Shown: positions 9,001-17,400 of the stretch, one piece after another
Numbering within the stretch: position 1 is the stretch's first letter
Layout: every line of letters begins with the position of its first letter
Source of the DNA: Synechococcales cyanobacterium M55_K2018_004
GTDB lineage: Bacteria; Cyanobacteriota; Cyanobacteriia; Elainellales; Elainellaceae
Direction of reading: 5' to 3'
Assembly: GCA_015295905.1 (NCBI GenBank)
Contig: DVEB01000047.1
Coordinates: 1-35,076 of the forward strand
DNA: 35,076 bases
The notes under the pieces: generated by a model
The model's database searches: none
Seen by the model: only the letters and a program-made list of their open reading frames with translations
Told to the model about the DNA's origin: nothing
Translations under genes and position numbers: made by a program

Positions 9001-9126
9001 GAAAGCAAACATGAGGAAGGTGCGATCGCTCTCTTCCGGACGCAGATTAAACCAGTCCAGCAGTCCCCGACTCCACACCTTTTTACGTCCGGTTGTCAGT
9101 TGCTCAGTTTGCCCATTTAGTGCCAT
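6076..9126 (-). CDS. ATP/ADP-translocase-like (Npt/NTT) membrane protein with HEAT-repeat C-terminus
   Basis: A 1016-residue protein. Residues about 30-450 contain roughly a dozen hydrophobic segments in the MFS-like pattern of the Npt1/Npt2 nucleotide-transporter family (for example VGVLWLEVSVAALFLGEYGA, and ELNTSITANQLFNIREIKRTYPLI with its conserved charged residues). Residues about 490-990 are soluble helical HEAT-type repeats (LGDEAIPMLVELGEDP, LRVRCALLEAIAATH, VREAIVSYLEAASPRTLRELL). True NTT proteins exchange ATP/ADP across membranes of intracellular bacteria and plastids. Free-living cyanobacterial members have no proven substrate, so transport is an inference. The ATG at 9126 is the natural start. 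The next gene downstream encodes a cyclic-nucleotide-binding domain. Confidence 0.85.
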   Translation of the reverse strand: MALNGQTEQLTTGRKKVWSRGLLDWFNLRPEESDRTFLMFAFYTATSVGVLWLEVSVAALFLGEYGANSLPWIYIVSAGIGTSLGFAYSLLQKVLPLRRLIVLVAVLMALPLLLFRVGLVLPLLMGYTVFLMRLWLEAIYVLNELNTSITANQLFNIREIKRTYPLISSGILVADVLSGLSLPVLRSLVGLENVILLSCLMLCLGAGILFHLSHRYSQFFPDASRRRLQERQPDFTTRRLRGPLRRYVILLVGFFVIAQVMLLLIDFQYLAQLEQNLDVSVDRIADFLALFSAILGVFELVLQWFASSRIIERLGVFLVAMLPPCLILFFSLLTLTGVISLFWGFILLKFTDELLRYTVIAGTGPVLFQPIPDSLRSRIQSMVRGVAEPLSIGLTGLAMLATLWVTQQLFARDTAIAFQQKESLVFLVQIVALSAVWGVTVWLLQSRYVNLLVISTDRTDLSLSDVDMRTFRRAVADALGRGSDDDKKSCIELLSHLDPRNVGEVLSPLLPTFSPALQRLSLNVMTDHPGTPHLEAVRSLIQNPVPASVLAAALRYLWLTDPNPDIDQLRHYIRPEMDPEVRGTAAALMLRRGNSQQKAVATETLRRMLTHEREWERMMGCRALGEANYLQSLRIHVEPLLKDESLRVRCALLEAIAATHTEEYYPSLLRGLYYKSTREAAIQALVRLGDEAIPMLVELGEDPYKSELVRTYAWRTIGKIGSIQAVNALISHLLTAWGSTRRTILRILLKLPNEAGIDAVEELLGRSGVETLINQELLFIGQMYASLMDLAPENVSNEAGELLRRALRDLQQDSQQRIFLLLRFLYPSSTIQAAAFDLQTNSWESNARGLEILDNTLDIQSKWALLSIFDQRPDLEKLESLSEFITYEPMLPNQRVRHLLELRHFLSDWALACCVHLARQCRWSLTPDQVVACLRHPTGFVREAIVSYLEAASPRTLRELLPALKDDPHRLVAAQVRALMKTLGLKSAAASPPHRDRHHRLYIAPRNAGLEPLPDM

Positions 9127-9700
9127 GCAGCCCTGCTAATTTTGAGATAATGTCTGACGTGCGAATTCTTTGTGGATGAGGCGTTCGGTCTAGAACAGTC
9201 TAGAAAAAGGGGAGACTCTTGCGGGGGTGCTCTCTAAGTTCCGGTTAAGTTGTGGAAGGGGGGCGACTGCCTGAACAATTCACCTGACCAATGACCGGAC
9301 AAATTAAGTGGATTTACCGACGACAGAGGATTTGCAGTTGAACGTAAGGTTAGGGTGCCACGAATTTATATCGCTGAAACACTGCTGATCTCATCCTCCC
9401 CTGACTGTCCAGGTAGACAGGCGCGCAACACCCGTCCTCACCTAAAAAAAAATACCTGGTTTTCTCTTCAATACAGCTTTGAGTTTCTTTAAATCATCAC
9501 CCCCTGAATCAACTTTTTATGAAAGTTACCGTAAAGGCATGGATTTTTTGAACAAAAAGTGTCGCTGCGATCGCTCCAAGAGTAGCTCAAATTCTGAATT
9601 GTGCGCTCAACTTCGGTTTGACATCGCAGTTTGTACTGTCTTTGTTGTCCTGGTGAACAGTGGTCACGGGCCTCATATCTAAGCACAAAGCAAGTATTAA

Positions 9701-9770
9701 TACTGACTCCGTCGGTTATTGAGTCGGTTTGACACCACGACAAACTGCTACTTTACAGACGGATTTTGTA
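9701..9770 (+). repeat. Family A element lacking most of its hairpin (A2)
   Basis: Both family A termini are present (TACTGACTCCGTCGG at the left; CAGACGGATTTTGTA at the right). The left hairpin arm and loop are missing and only ACACCACGACAAAC of the right arm remains. The copy is flanked by 16-bp direct repeats AAGYACAAAGCAAGTA (9681-9696 and 9772-9787, one mismatch). Confidence 0.85.
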
Positions 9771-9901
9771 TAAGTACAAAGCAAGTACAAAGTTGCATCG
9801 TATCAGGCCTGTTTGACAAGGGGTTGAAGCCCCTTGCCTAGGTTACCTAGAAGTAGACAGAGCGCGATCGCTCTTACCAAACTCCAGTTGAGCGAGAGGT
9901 G

Positions 9902-10003
9902 TAGTGCTACACGCATAGGTTAGGACAAAGCATTTGGTGGGAAACTCGGCGCAGCGGGGGTGCCCACAAAATGCCTTTTACAGCATGAGCGCGTAGCGCC
10001 ATA
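9902..10003 (+). repeat. Family B hairpin element (B2)
   Basis: Termini TAGTGCTACACGCATAGG and GAGCGCGTAGCGCCATA are nearly identical to B1. The stem is different in sequence and less perfect (AAGCATTTGGTGGG against CCCACAAAATGC). Confidence 0.88.
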
Positions 10004-10061
10004 TATGGCAGTGGGAGTACGCCTTTCGCTCAAAAAATCATCGCTGGAGCCAGCAATACCA

Positions 10062-10098
10062 TAAAACTAAGGGGGCAAGCTGACTTCCCCCCCTTTAG
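10062..10098 (-). terminator. infC: Rho-independent-type terminator of infC
   Basis: On the minus strand, CTAAAGGGGG pairs with CCCCCTTAG around an 11-13 base loop, followed directly by TTTTAT. It lies about 70 bases past the infC stop codon in the right orientation. Confidence 0.7.
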
Positions 10099-10128
10099 GC
10101 AAAAAATTTAAGTTTGAACCCATCTGCT

Positions 10129-10156
10129 CGTGAGAGCCGATTCGTGAGAGCCGATA
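10129..10156. repeat. Tandem duplication, 14 bp x 2
   Basis: CGTGAGAGCCGATT and CGTGAGAGCCGATA lie directly next to each other, ten bases past the infC stop. Confidence 0.85.
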
Positions 10157-10166
10157 GTGAGAGTTC

Positions 10167-10700
10167 TCACTTCTTCGGAGACAGCATCATTGTCATGTTG
10201 CGGCCTTCCTGTTTGGGTTCCTGCTGCACCTCGGCGAATGCTTGCAGGTCACCCGCCAACCGCTTTAGTAGAGTCTCTGCTAGGTCTTTATGCTGGATCT
10301 CACGGCCCCGAAACATCACCGTTGCTTTTACTTTGTCTCCCGACTTGAGAAACCGTTCCGCCCGGTTGACACACACCTGATAGTCGTGATCCTCAATTTT
10401 GTAGCGCATTTTCACTTCCTTCACATCAGAAGTATGCTGCTTTTTCTTGGCTTCCCGTGCTTTCTTTTCTTGCTCAAACTTGAACTTCCCGTAGTCCATG
10501 ATGCGACAAACCGGCGGATCTGCCTTGTCACTCACCAGCACCAAGTCCAGCTCCTTTTCTTCGGCGATCTTAATCGCGTCGCGGGGAGTCATAATCCCGA
10601 GTTGAGCACCGTCAGTGTCGATTACTCTGATTTTGGGGAATCGAATGCGTTCATTAATAGTGGGCAGGTCACGGTTTTGTTTAATCAGAGCCATGGGCAT
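10167..10700 (-). CDS. infC: Translation initiation factor IF-3
   Basis: A 177-residue protein matching IF-3 end to end. The N-terminal domain has [21 protein letters not shown]; the basic linker follows [19 protein letters not shown]; the C-terminal domain has [13 protein letters not shown] and [12 protein letters not shown]-like residues. IF-3 binds the 30S subunit, keeps it apart from 50S and proofreads the start codon. Two ATGs lie close together (10700 and 10694). I kept the first; GGAAAT is the only Shine-Dalgarno-like sequence and sits rather far upstream. Unlike many infC genes, which use AUU, no rare start codon is needed here. No rpmI or rplT follows; the gene is solitary, with a terminator behind it. 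Confidence 0.97.
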   Translation of the reverse strand: MPMALIKQNRDLPTINERIRFPKIRVIDTDGAQLGIMTPRDAIKIAEEKELDLVLVSDKADPPVCRIMDYGKFKFEQEKKAREAKKKQHTSDVKEVKMRYKIEDHDYQVCVNRAERFLKSGDKVKATVMFRGREIQHKDLAETLLKRLAGDLQAFAEVQQEPKQEGRNMTMMLSPKK

Positions 10701-11087
10701 GTGTGTTGCAGATTTCCTTTGCGACTAGCTAAATAAAGTTCAGTGAAGATACAGTCCAGTGAGTCATAGTGAACAGGGATCACAGGCTGAAACAAATCAT
10801 CCAGGACGTCTAGAGCGTAAGCTGCCAGCGATAAGACCACTAGAGCAAGACTACCAGAGGTGGATTCAGGTATCACCATGTTACACACCCCTGACAGTCG
10901 TGGAACTATAGATTTGTTAACCGACATTCTACTGGCTAGTTTCTGTTGGCTTCCAGAATTTGTTAACAACTGTGAACTTCTAGCATAACGAATTGCGATC
11001 GCCGATTGCCATCGCGCAACACAGGAATCTTTTCATGCCACTAGCCTTTGCAGAAACGCGGTTTGATGCTGAGGGAGCAGCCGATTT
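10701..11087. other. Divergent promoter region between infC and comF
   Basis: This 387-bp region carries the leaders of both genes. Near infC it has several CAGTGA-type direct repeats (about 10740-10770). A 94-codon minus-strand frame (10685-10969) is open but overlaps the start of infC and resembles nothing I recognise. I cannot assign promoter boxes with confidence. Confidence 0.5.
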
Positions 11088-11774
11088 GTGAAAAATGCCA
11101 CCTGGAAACGCTGGTTTCGACCAGTCTTAGACCTCTGCTTCAACTCAAATTGCCCGTTGTGTCAGCGTTCGACGGCGCAGGAGGTCTGCCTTGACTGTGA
11201 ACGACAGTTGCAGCAGTGCCGCTGGACCGATCTCCAGCCCCTGGCAGAAGGGTGGCCGGTGCTGGCCTGGGGCCGGTACGACGGTGCATTGCGACGGGCG
11301 ATCGCCACTCTCAAGTACAATAACACCCCGCAACTGGCGCGTCCCCTCGGACAATGGTTAGGCCAGCGCTGGCAGACCTATGCGGCCTCGGTTGCTCTGC
11401 CTGCCTTAACGGTGGTGCCGATCCCCATGCACCCAGACAAGCAAAAAAGCCGTGGGTTTAACCAGGCAGAACTGATTGCAGAGGCATTTTGCCAGCACAC
11501 ACACCTCCCCCTAGAGCGCGAGGGACTGCTGCGAGTCCGGGCCACCGAGGCTCAATTTGGTTTGTCTGCTGGGGCGCGTGCCGACAACCTGGCCAATGCC
11601 TTTGCCGTGGGGGAGGTGTTGCTGAATCGGCGATCGCCCAAAAGTATTTTGCTGGTGGATGATATCTACACTACTGGAGCAACTGCCCATTCCGCAGCCC
11701 AGACACTCCGCCGTGCAGGAATCCGGGTCTATGGAATGGTTGTTGTTGCCAGGACAATGCGTCAGGAAGGGTGA
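11088..11774 (+). CDS. comF: ComF family phosphoribosyltransferase-like protein
   Basis: A 228-residue protein. The N-terminal zinc ribbon uses Cys22, Cys25, Cys34 and Cys37 (CPLC...CLDC). The C-terminal phosphoribosyltransferase fold has ILLVDDIYTTGATAHS, the PRPP-binding loop. In naturally competent bacteria ComF proteins assist uptake of transforming DNA at the inner face of the membrane; many cyanobacteria carry a homologue. The start is GTG at 11088, with GGGAG about ten bases upstream. The last 13 bases overlap the convergent 126-residue gene, so the two 3' ends are antisense to each other. Confidence 0.92.
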   Translation: MKNATWKRWFRPVLDLCFNSNCPLCQRSTAQEVCLDCERQLQQCRWTDLQPLAEGWPVLAWGRYDGALRRAIATLKYNNTPQLARPLGQWLGQRWQTYAASVALPALTVVPIPMHPDKQKSRGFNQAELIAEAFCQHTHLPLEREGLLRVRATEAQFGLSAGARADNLANAFAVGEVLLNRRSPKSILLVDDIYTTGATAHSAAQTLRRAGIRVYGMVVVARTMRQEG

Positions 11775-12142
11775 AAAATAGGGCGGACTGAGGACGTTTC
11801 TCCGCTGCCAAAAATAGGGGAAGGACTCAGTCCTGTGATCTGCTGAAACTGGGCAGGCGTAACGGTGCTGACGATAGGTTGAGTTTCCCAACTTTTAAGC
11901 TTGTCGTGGGTCTGCCTAAGAAAATCGATGCCGCGTGTCATTGGGAGCTTGACCCATTGATCAACGAGGGTTTCAACTAATGCCAGTTCCACCAGTGGGG
12001 TTGGATAGAGCTTGAGCAAATTGTCGAGATAGAGGTCAAACGGGCTGTTTACCCTATCCTCTTCCGCCAAACCGCCATCCAGACGGTAACTACTCACAAT
12101 GTATTTAACTCGCTGTTGATTAACCTGTTCCTGAATATCCAT
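11762..12142 (-). CDS. Conserved cyanobacterial hypothetical protein, 126 aa
   Basis: I do not recognise a named family. The protein is soluble and acidic to neutral, with a helical core (SPFDLYLDNLLKLYPTPLVELALVETLVDQW, then FLRQTHDKLKSWE) and a low-complexity C-terminal tail. No signal peptide or membrane segment is seen. Start: ATG at 12142 (a TTG one codon earlier is less likely). The stop lies inside the 3' end of comF on the other strand. Coding character and a clean frame support a real gene. Confidence 0.7.
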   Translation of the reverse strand: MDIQEQVNQQRVKYIVSSYRLDGGLAEEDRVNSPFDLYLDNLLKLYPTPLVELALVETLVDQWVKLPMTRGIDFLRQTHDKLKSWETQPIVSTVTPAQFQQITGLSPSPIFGSGETSSVRPIFHPS

Positions 12143-12394
12143 CAATGGCTAAATCGAAAATGAGTTGAAACGTTGACCTGCAAACCTTGATCGGAAGTAT
12201 GAACCTAAAGATTAAGGACACTTTAACGCGTCTTTTGCAAATCTTCAAAAGCAATATCCCATATTTTTAAGCCAACGTGAATTCCGGAGAAGTTCAACCC
12301 CCTGCTTTCCCTGCGCGACGCGCACAGAAAATCCAGAATTTTGGGGCACTGCGCCCGGCGCAGTGCCCCAAAACCCTCTTAACCAGAACTGACG
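12143..12394. other. Spacer with element C3
   Basis: The left 130 bases show no feature beyond AT-rich sequence (possible promoter of the 126-residue gene). The right half is family C element C3. Confidence 0.6.
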
Positions 12395-12397
12395 TTA
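12275..12397 (+). repeat. Family C two-hairpin element (C3)
   Basis: Termini AACGTGAATTCCGG (left) and CCAGAACTGACGTTA (right). The right hairpin pairs 12339-12355 with 12357-12373 perfectly (17 bp, one-base loop). The left hairpin is weaker. The final TTA is the complement of the TAA stop of the adjoining small gene. Confidence 0.9.
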
Positions 12398-12607
12398 GTA
12401 ACTATCGTTTTTGCCAACCGTTTGCATTTCCAGGAGATGATTTTCGTGGTTGAGTCGGTCGGCGATCGCCACTCGCCACTCCAGGCTCACATCGGCATTG
12501 GCCAGAATTTCTTGAGCCAGTTCCCGATAAATTGCAGCGGTCGCGACGCTGACTGTTTCCAGCAGTTTGAGATTGTCGTAGACCACTTGGGGTGAAATTT
12601 CGGTCAT
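12395..12607 (-). CDS. Small conserved hypothetical protein, 70 aa
   Basis: A compact helical protein (YDNLKLLETVSVATAAIYRELAQEILANAD, SLEWRVAIADRLNHENHLLEMQ) with no membrane segment. I do not know a named family, though it has the look of small conserved cyanobacterial proteins. A strong Shine-Dalgarno GGAGGGA precedes two adjacent ATGs; the second (12607) has the better spacing. Its stop codon TAA is the terminal trinucleotide of repeat element C3, so the original C-terminus may have differed. Confidence 0.7.
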   Translation of the reverse strand: MTEISPQVVYDNLKLLETVSVATAAIYRELAQEILANADVSLEWRVAIADRLNHENHLLEMQTVGKNDSY

Positions 12608-12653
12608 CATTCCCTCCAGGGTTGTTATACCGATTTTGGATTTTAGATTTGTC

Positions 12654-12743
12654 GCATGAATCTGTTGCGTGAATCTGTTGCGTGAATCTGTTGTGTGAAC
12701 CTAGTGCGTGAACCTAGTGTGTGAACCTAGTGTGTGAACCTGT
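12654..12743. repeat. Tandem repeat, 13 bp x 7
   Basis: Six full 13-base units and one 12-base unit, starting at 12654, 12667, 12680, 12693, 12706, 12719 and 12732. Units 1-3 read GCRTGAATCTGTT and units 4-6 read GYGTGAACCTAGT, so the array has two sub-types. It lies between the gltD 3' end and the small gene. Confidence 0.95.
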
Positions 12744-12766
12744 GTGTGACCGAGGAGAATGGGGAT

Positions 12767-12792
12767 GCAGTTGAAACGAGCAGTTGAAACGA
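12767..12792. repeat. Tandem duplication, 13 bp x 2
   Basis: GCAGTTGAAACGA is repeated exactly, just beyond the terminator hairpin of gltD. Confidence 0.9.
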
Positions 12793-12793
12793 A

Positions 12794-12821
12794 AAGAGGG
12801 GTTTGCCAGATTCCCCCTCTT
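12794..12821 (-). terminator. Terminator-like hairpin of gltBD
   Basis: AAGAGGGG (12794-12801) pairs with CCCCTCTT (12814-12821). Read on the minus strand it follows the gltD stop by 13 bases and is followed by a T-rich stretch (TTTTCGTTTC). Confidence 0.65.
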
Positions 12822-12834
12822 GTGACCGATCGAT

Positions 12835-14319
12835 TTAGGGAAGGTCAGTGCTGCCCATTAAGTAGCGATCGCACTCTCGGGCAGCGCCCCGTCCTTCATT
12901 AATGGCCCACACCACGAGACTTTGTCCCCGCCGACAATCACCAGCGGCAAACACACCAGGAATGCTGGTGGCAAAGTTGCCGTGGTCCGCTTTGACGTTA
13001 CTGCGGGCATCGCGTTCAATGCCGAGGGCATCCAGCAATGGTTGTTCTGGCCCCAGGAAGCCCATTGCCAGCAACACCAGTTGAGCCGGTAAGACCTTTT
13101 CTGTGCCGGCGATCGGGTTGGGGACAAATTGTCCCTTGTCGTTGCGCCGCCAGTCCACCTCAACCGTATGAACAGCCTTCACATTGCCCAGACCATCGCC
13201 TTCAAACTTTGTGGCGGTAGTGGTGTAGACCCGTGGGTCAGCGCCGAATAGTGCTGCGGCTTCCTCCTGTCCATAGTCCATCTTGTAGACTTTGGGCCAT
13301 TCGGGCCAGGGATTGTTGGGGGCGCGTTCGTTGGGTGGCTTGGGCATGATCTCCAGTTGCACCAGACTGCGGCAGCCGTGACGAATGGAGGTGGCCACGC
13401 AGTCGGTGCCTGTATCCCCACCGCCGATGATCACAACATCTTTGCCTTGGGCAGAAATGAAGCTGCCGTTTTTGTGGCGATCGAGCAATGCTTTGGTATT
13501 ACCCGTCAGGAAATCCATAGCGAAGTGAATGCCCTTGAGTTCGCGGCCCTCGATGGGGAGATCGCGCGGCTTCGTTGCCCCCATGCAGAGTAATACGGCG
13601 TCAAACTCGTTGAGTAACACCTCAGCCGCAATATCCTTACCGACTTCCGTGTTGCAGATAAACTTCACGCCTTCTTGCTCCAGCAGGCTCAGCCGACGTA
13701 GCACCACCTGCTCTTTGTCGAGCTTCATGTTGGGGATGCCGTACATCAACAGTCCACCTGGGCGGTCGGCGCGTTCAAACACTGTTACCCAGTGTCCGGC
13801 TGTATTGAGTTGGGCTGCAGCGGCTAGACCCGCAGGGCCAGACCCCACGATCGCCACTTTTTTGCCCGTGCGTTTGGCTGGAGCTTGGGACGTGATCCAT
13901 CCCTCTTCCCAGCCTTTTTCGGCAATGGAGTATTCCAGGTTCTTGATCGTCACAGGCGGATTGGTGATGCCCAACACACAGGATCCTTCGCAGGGAGCAG
14001 GACAGACGCGCCCGGTAAATTCGGGGAAGTTATTGGTCTTGTGGAGGCGATCGAGCGCTTCTTTCCACAGGCCACGATACACCAGGTCATTCCATTCGGG
14101 GATCAGGTTGTTGATAGGGCAGCCACTTGCCATGCCACTGATCAGCGTCCCTGTGTGACAGAAGGGGGTGCCACAGTCCATACACCGTGCTGCTTGGGTG
14201 CGCAGTCGTTCTTCCGGCATGGGCAGGTGAAATTCATCCCAGTTGCGGATGCGATCGCCCGGTGCAACTTCAGAGGCAACTTCTCGCAGAAATTCAATAA
14301 AGCCAGTTGGTTTTCCCAT
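12835..14319 (-). CDS. gltD: Glutamate synthase small subunit
   Basis: A 494-residue GltD-type protein. It passes electrons from NAD(P)H through FAD and 4Fe-4S clusters to the large subunit, which makes glutamate from glutamine and 2-oxoglutarate. The N-terminus carries the cluster cysteines [10 protein letters not shown] (Cys46, Cys49, Cys54) and [10 protein letters not shown] first dinucleotide fold [15 protein letters not shown] is followed by [15 protein letters not shown]; a second, [13 protein letters not shown], binds the pyridine nucleotide. The C-terminal [19 protein letters not shown] is conserved. The ATG at 14319 gives [10 protein letters not shown], the usual start. It lies 104 bases downstream of gltB on the same strand, an operon arrangement. 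Confidence 0.97.
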   Translation of the reverse strand: MGKPTGFIEFLREVASEVAPGDRIRNWDEFHLPMPEERLRTQAARCMDCGTPFCHTGTLISGMASGCPINNLIPEWNDLVYRGLWKEALDRLHKTNNFPEFTGRVCPAPCEGSCVLGITNPPVTIKNLEYSIAEKGWEEGWITSQAPAKRTGKKVAIVGSGPAGLAAAAQLNTAGHWVTVFERADRPGGLLMYGIPNMKLDKEQVVLRRLSLLEQEGVKFICNTEVGKDIAAEVLLNEFDAVLLCMGATKPRDLPIEGRELKGIHFAMDFLTGNTKALLDRHKNGSFISAQGKDVVIIGGGDTGTDCVATSIRHGCRSLVQLEIMPKPPNERAPNNPWPEWPKVYKMDYGQEEAAALFGADPRVYTTTATKFEGDGLGNVKAVHTVEVDWRRNDKGQFVPNPIAGTEKVLPAQLVLLAMGFLGPEQPLLDALGIERDARSNVKADHGNFATSIPGVFAAGDCRRGQSLVVWAINEGRGAARECDRYLMGSTDLP

Positions 14320-14423
14320 CGTCGTGTCTCAGAGGTGTGTTCTAGGAATGGAATACGTTAGACTCCTGGCAAGGAGTGGGTGAACAACATGGAAAATCCA
14401 GACAATCAAAATAACCGTATTGC

Positions 14424-17400
14424 CTAACTTCCGCCAACGCGAGCAACATCACGAGCATTTTTCTCGAAGGCTGCATTCAGGGCTTCGTCGCCGCTGAGGC
14501 CAGAAGCGATCGCCTCCCGAATACACTCCAGCATCCGTTTGTAGTCCTTCGGCATTACCTTCACAAACTTCGGCAGCATCTCGTTCCAGTTTGCTAGAAC
14601 CTTTGCTGCTTTTTTGCTGTGGGTGTAATTGGCATGATTTTGGATCAACTGATGGATTTCGGCGATCTCCTCTGGGTCTTCCATCGGCTCAAGCATCACC
14701 ATCTGCGTGTTGCAGCGGGTGGCAAAATCACCTGCTTCATCGAGGATATAGGCAATCCCCCCACTCATCCCTGCGGCAAAATTGCGTCCTGTGGCACCGA
14801 GGACCACCACCTTGCCACCGGTCATATATTCACAGCCATGGTCGCCGACGGCTTCGACCACCGCCCTCACGCCAGAATTGCGGACGCAGAAGCGCTCACC
14901 GACCATGCCAGAGATGTAGGCTTCGCCGCTAGTGGCCCCATAGAAGGCGACATTTCCAGCAATGATGTTGTCTTCTGCGGCAAAGCTCGATCCCTTGGGT
15001 GGATAGAGGATGATCTTGCCACCGCTCAGGCCTTTGCCGAGGTAATCATTGGCATCGCCTTCCAATTCCAGCGTCACCCCTCTGGGGACAAAGGCCCCGA
15101 AGCTCTGGCCAGCACTGCCCTGGAAGTGGAGATGCACTGTGTCTTCGGGTAAGCCGTCCCAGTGCCGTTTGGTGATTTCATTACCAAGGATGGTGCCGAC
15201 CACACGATTGGTGTTTTTAATTGGCAGGGTAGCGTGGACTTTTTCACCACGGGCGATCGCCGGTTCACACAGGTCGAGTAGCACCGTCATGTCGAGCGAC
15301 TTGTCTAACCCGTGATCCTGCGGGATCTGGCAATAGCGCCCGACCTCTGGCCCCACGTCTGGCTGGTAGAGAATCTTTGACAGGTCAATGCCCTTGGCCT
15401 TCCAGTGATCAACCGCCTGCTTCGCCTCCAACACATCGGTTCGACCCACCATTTCGTTGAGACTGCGAAAGCCCAACTCTGCCATGATTTCACGCACTTC
15501 TTGGGCGACGAATTTCATAAAATTCACGGTATATTCTGGGTCGCCCATGAAATTCTTGCGCAGTTCGGGGTTTTGCGTTGCCACCCCGACTGGGCAAGTA
15601 TTGAGGTGACAGACGCGCATCATGATGCAGCCCAGTGTCACTAAGGGTGCGGTAGCGAAGCCGAATTCTTCCGCCCCCAACAGTGCCGCGATCGCGACAT
15701 CTCGTCCGGTCTTCATCTGGCCATCGGTTTCCACCACAATGCGCGATCGCAAGTTGTTCAACACTAAGGTCTGATGGGTTTCTGCCAGCCCCAATTCCCA
15801 GGGCAGGCCAGCGTGTTTGATGGAGGTCTGTGGCGATGCGCCTGTGCCCCCATCAAAGCCAGAGATTAACACCACATCGGCGTGGGCTTTTGCAACCCCT
15901 GCGGCGATCGTTCCCACGCCCACTTCAGAAACAAGCTTGACACTAATGCGTGCTTCTCGGTTGGCGTTTTTGAGGTCGTGGATTAGTTCCGCCAGATCCT
16001 CAATTGAATAAATGTCGTGGTGCGGTGGTGGTGAGATCAGTCCCACGCCGGGCGTTGAGTGGCGAACTTTGGCGATCCAGGGATAGACTTTGCCACCGGG
16101 GAGTTGTCCACCCTCGCCGGGTTTTGCACCCTGAGCCATCTTGATTTGAATTTCCTTAGCCTGGGAGAGGTATAGACTGGTGACACCAAACCGACCGGAC
16201 GCTACCTGTTTGATGGCGCTATTTTTTGAATCACCACGTTCATTCGTCCAGGTATACCGTTCCGGATCTTCGCCTCCTTCGCCCGTGTTGGATTTGCCCC
16301 CGATGCGGTTCATGGCGATCGCCAATGCTTCATGGGCTTCCTTCGAGATCGAGCCATAGCTCATTGCCCCCGTCTTGAAGCGGGTCATGATCGCCTCAAT
16401 CGGTTCCACCTCTTCAATGGGGATCGGTTGTCGGGGTTTGAAGCCAAGCAGTCCCCGTAGGGTGAAGCGTTTCTGGTTTTGCTCGTTGACCAGTGCAGCA
16501 TACTGCTTGTAAAGCTCGTAGCTACCTTCGCGGACAGCCCTTTGCAGGGTGTGAATCGTTTGTGGACTAAACAGGTGTGCTTCGCCTTCTTTACGCCACT
16601 GATACTCGCCCCCCACATCGAGGACATGGCCATTGGCAGGGCGATCGGGAAAGGCATGTTCGTGGCGCAGAATGGCCTCTTTCGCGATCACTTCCAAGTC
16701 TGCCCCCTCAATGCGCGACGCTGTCCAGGTGAAGTATTTGTCGATTACCGAGTGGTTCAGACCAATCGCTTCAAAAATCTGCGCCCCCCGATAGCTTTGT
16801 AGGGTTGAGATGCCGATCTTAGACGCGACCTTAATTACCCCCTTAGTGGCTGCCTTGATGTAGTTCTTGCAGGCGGTCGCATAGTCCACATTGACAAGTA
16901 GCCCTTCGTGGATCATGTCGCCAATGGTCTCAAAGGCCAGATAGGGATTGATCGCACCGCAGCCGTAGCCGATTAGGGTGGCGAAGTGATGCACCTCACG
17001 CGGCTCACCCGATTCCAGGACGATGCCCACACGGGTGCGCGTGCCCTTGCGGATCAGGTGGTGATGTAACCCGGAGACGGCTAACAGTGCAGGGATAGGG
17101 GCTTTGGTTGGGCTGATGTCGCGATCGCTCAAAATCAGAATGCTAATGCCGTTGGCGATCGCTGCGTCGGCTTGAGCAAACAAGTCTTCCAGGACGGCTT
17201 CCAGTCCTGCTACCCCCGACTTGGGATCAAACACGATGGGTAGGGTCATCGCGCGGAATCCTGCTTCATTGATCGTTTTCAATTTGGCTAATTCCGCATC
17301 CGACAAGATCGGCGTGTTGAGCTTGATCAAATGACAGCTTTCGGGGGTGGGTTTCAGCAGGTTCTTTTCTGCTCCAATGGTCGTCACGGGGGAAGTGACG

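Larger units (their letters stand above)
9127..10166. other. 1-kb gene-free spacer with elements A2 and B2 and an infC terminator
   Basis: The spacer separates the translocase/HEAT gene start from the infC stop. It contains A2 (9701-9770), a small hairpin CAAGGGG/CCCCTTG (9817-9836), B2 (9902-10003), a terminator-like hairpin (10062-10098) and a 14-bp tandem duplication (10129-10156). Between 9127 and 9680 I see only AT-rich sequence with weak short frames and no recognisable protein. Confidence 0.65.

Noticed and set aside
9479-9743. Short frames on both strands in the 1-kb spacer
   Set aside because: One overlaps element A2, both lack coding character, and neither has a ribosome-binding site.
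10685-10969. 94-codon minus-strand frame upstream of infC
   Set aside because: It overlaps the infC start, has no Shine-Dalgarno support and resembles no known family. I treat the stretch as leader DNA.
12654-12743. Tandem array considered as a CRISPR
   Set aside because: Units are contiguous with no spacers, and no cas gene is present.
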